A program made the position numbers and the translations under genes. Source: Branchiostoma floridae (taxonomy: Eukaryota; Chordata; Leptocardii; Amphioxiformes; Branchiostomatidae). From it: 64,000 bases of DNA. The stretch covers positions 12,177,058 through 12,241,057 of the forward strand of contig NC_049981.1 of the NCBI RefSeq assembly GCF_000003815.2. Direction: 5' to 3'. Each line of letters starts with the position of its first letter. The first letter of the stretch is position 1. Shown here piece after piece: positions 62,501-64,000 of the stretch. Under the pieces are notes generated by a model that saw only the letters and a program-made list of their open reading frames with translations, did no database searches and was not told the DNA's origin.

Positions 62501-63162
62501 GGAGATACCGTGTTCCGAAGATTTGACAGGAGAAAGAAACATTACGAATACAATATATTTCACCATACCCATGGTATGGCTGAAATATAATTACTGGAAC
62601 ATTCAGTGACATGAAAGATAGCCTTTATTGTATTCCTTTTTCGGCTAAGTGCAGGCATACAAATATAAAAGTAGCAATGATAATTTCAGAGACAAAGAAC
62701 TGCCAATACCAATCTAAAACATATGCTATAACACCACTCTAATACTTTTTCTTGTCTCTATTAGATGTTAAGAATATACGTGGAGTTAACTTTGTTTAAC
62801 ATTATTATGATAGTATTGTAAAAATGAATTGTTCAGTACTAAACGTCATAGACTCAAAGTGAAGAGACTTTCTTCTTTCTTCACAATTTCCACCATTACT
62901 GCATAAAGGAAAGTATAAAACAATTACTGATTTAATATGCTTATGACAAAAGTGATATAGGTACGTTTATTTTAATGTTCCCTTTACGTAATCCACATCT
63001 ATTATGAGTACATCTGTGCCAGTGATATTACAGATATGGAACTACAAAAATGCAAACACAGTGAACCTATCTTTAATAGTAAAATGAAGATGACTTTCTC
63101 GTACTCTGCCATCTGTAGTTACAATTAGTGTAATACTAAATGTAGTCAGACCAGCAGTGGAT

Positions 63163-64000
63163 TTAAGATAACAGAAGTACTGATGACATTATGATCAAGA
63201 TAATGAAGAACACGATAAGGAGAATTCTGTCCAAGACGATAGCCAGTTGCTGCCACTCATCCTCAATCTCTCTCTTCTTATCCTTCTTCTCGCGTTTGGC
63301 CATGAAGTAGTCCATGTTGTCCGCGATCCCCTCCAGCTTCTCTTTGTCGGAGTGGAGAGTTGCTATCTCCTTGTCTGTGGCGGTCGGCAGGGTTGACCAT
63401 TTGGGCCCATTCGCTGGGTTCTGCAGAATGACGAGGACCCACGGCTTGTCCTTAGACTTGTTCTCCAGTCGGCAGAGCTTCCGCAGCCAGTTCGGCACAG
63501 GGCTGATTTTGGGTCCACGGTAGTGGATGCCGAGGATGAAGATGGTCATGGCGGCTGACATGGCGACTAGGACGATCATAGCCCCAAAGAATTGTCCTGC
63601 AAAAGGGCAAATAGAAATAGACTCGTGTAATCCCACCACTGACACCATGTTGTGAAGTTTTTACAAGCTAATCTTCTGCACCATATACTGCATATCTCAT
63701 GCTTATGTAAGATATTTTCTAAATACCTTCAACATTTACTTCATAGATAAATCGTCTATTTAATGACAGAATATAGGAATACAATGTTGGTATAAATTTG
63801 TATTTTTGACTCACCAATAAGGGGAATGTTTGTGGAAGTTGCAGGCAGTTTTGTAGTGACCAGTTCCATGAAGACCACCAGTGACAGCAGCATGACGATA
63901 CTGAGGGACAGCTTCTCCCCGGAGTCCGCCGGCACACAGAACGTCAGCAGCCCGAGGACCACCAGGATGAAGCTCGTTGCCACCACGTAGTAGTTGTAGT
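63163..64000 (-). CDS. Nicotinic acetylcholine receptor subunit (gene D), 3' part only
   Basis: Two exons are visible: 64000-63815 (truncated by the window edge) and 63596-63163. They join in phase 1. The first reads from within TM1 ([20 protein letters not shown]) through [13 protein letters not shown] (M2, E at -1', T at 20'), ending LIG. The last exon is 434 nt, exactly as in gene C. It encodes TM3 ([20 protein letters not shown]), [15 protein letters not shown], a short basic-acidic M3-M4 loop and TM4 ending SSVLLLS. D is therefore the closest relative of C in the window. The ligand-binding domain lies beyond 64000, so alpha or non-alpha status is unknown. M2 lacks the acidic residue at 20' seen in A, B and C. 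Confidence 0.88.

Larger units (their letters stand above)
61054..63162. other. Spacer between gene C and gene D, repeat-rich
   Basis: It contains the 55-bp-arm hairpin at 61358-61486 and the 162-bp tandem repeat at about 61850-62500, with no supported exon. The 150-codon plus frame 62138-62590 is created by the tandem repeat. Confidence 0.5.

Overview
The window looks like an intron-rich, AT-leaning invertebrate nuclear genome scaffold. Its phase-consistent multi-exon genes, abundant short inverted-repeat elements, a 5S-rRNA-headed SINE and a lineage-expanded nicotinic receptor cluster suggest a cephalochordate (amphioxus, Branchiostoma) or a similar invertebrate deuterostome. That assignment is an inference from style, not a database match. 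There are two assembly gaps (27088-27187 and 56384-56500). No bacterial, plasmid or CRISPR-type features are seen.

Layout. 1-2 kb: the probable 3' end of an unidentified plus-strand gene (exons 56-173, 1396-1578 and 1715-1778, perhaps 1262-1317). 2-19.6 kb: mostly non-coding DNA with short transposons and a few candidate minus-strand exons. A GC-rich stretch near 19.5 kb ends in a good minus-strand splice donor and could be a 5' untranslated exon. 22.77-36.52 kb: a complete three-exon rhodopsin-class GPCR on the plus strand, whose short first exon is separated from the rest by an 11.7 kb intron. 38.4-64.0 kb: four nicotinic-acetylcholine-receptor-type (Cys-loop) subunit genes in tandem on the minus strand, called A to D here. 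A (43170-38390) and B (50668-44615) are complete seven-exon genes with internal exon lengths identical to the base. C (56155-53702, with a tentative signal-peptide exon at 61053-61020) and D (running off the window at 64000 and ending at 63163) form a second pair with matching 434-nt last exons. In C, the two exons flanking the Cys-loop are fused.

How the genes fit together. A and B carry the vicinal Cys-Cys of loop C (alpha-type, principal face). C carries the W of loop D but no Cys pair (non-alpha type), and D is too partial to judge. The cluster could therefore encode partner subunits of heteromeric cation channels, but co-assembly is only an inference. Introns and spacers are packed with MITE-like inverted repeats, SINEs, a minisatellite, a 162-bp tandem repeat and microsatellites.
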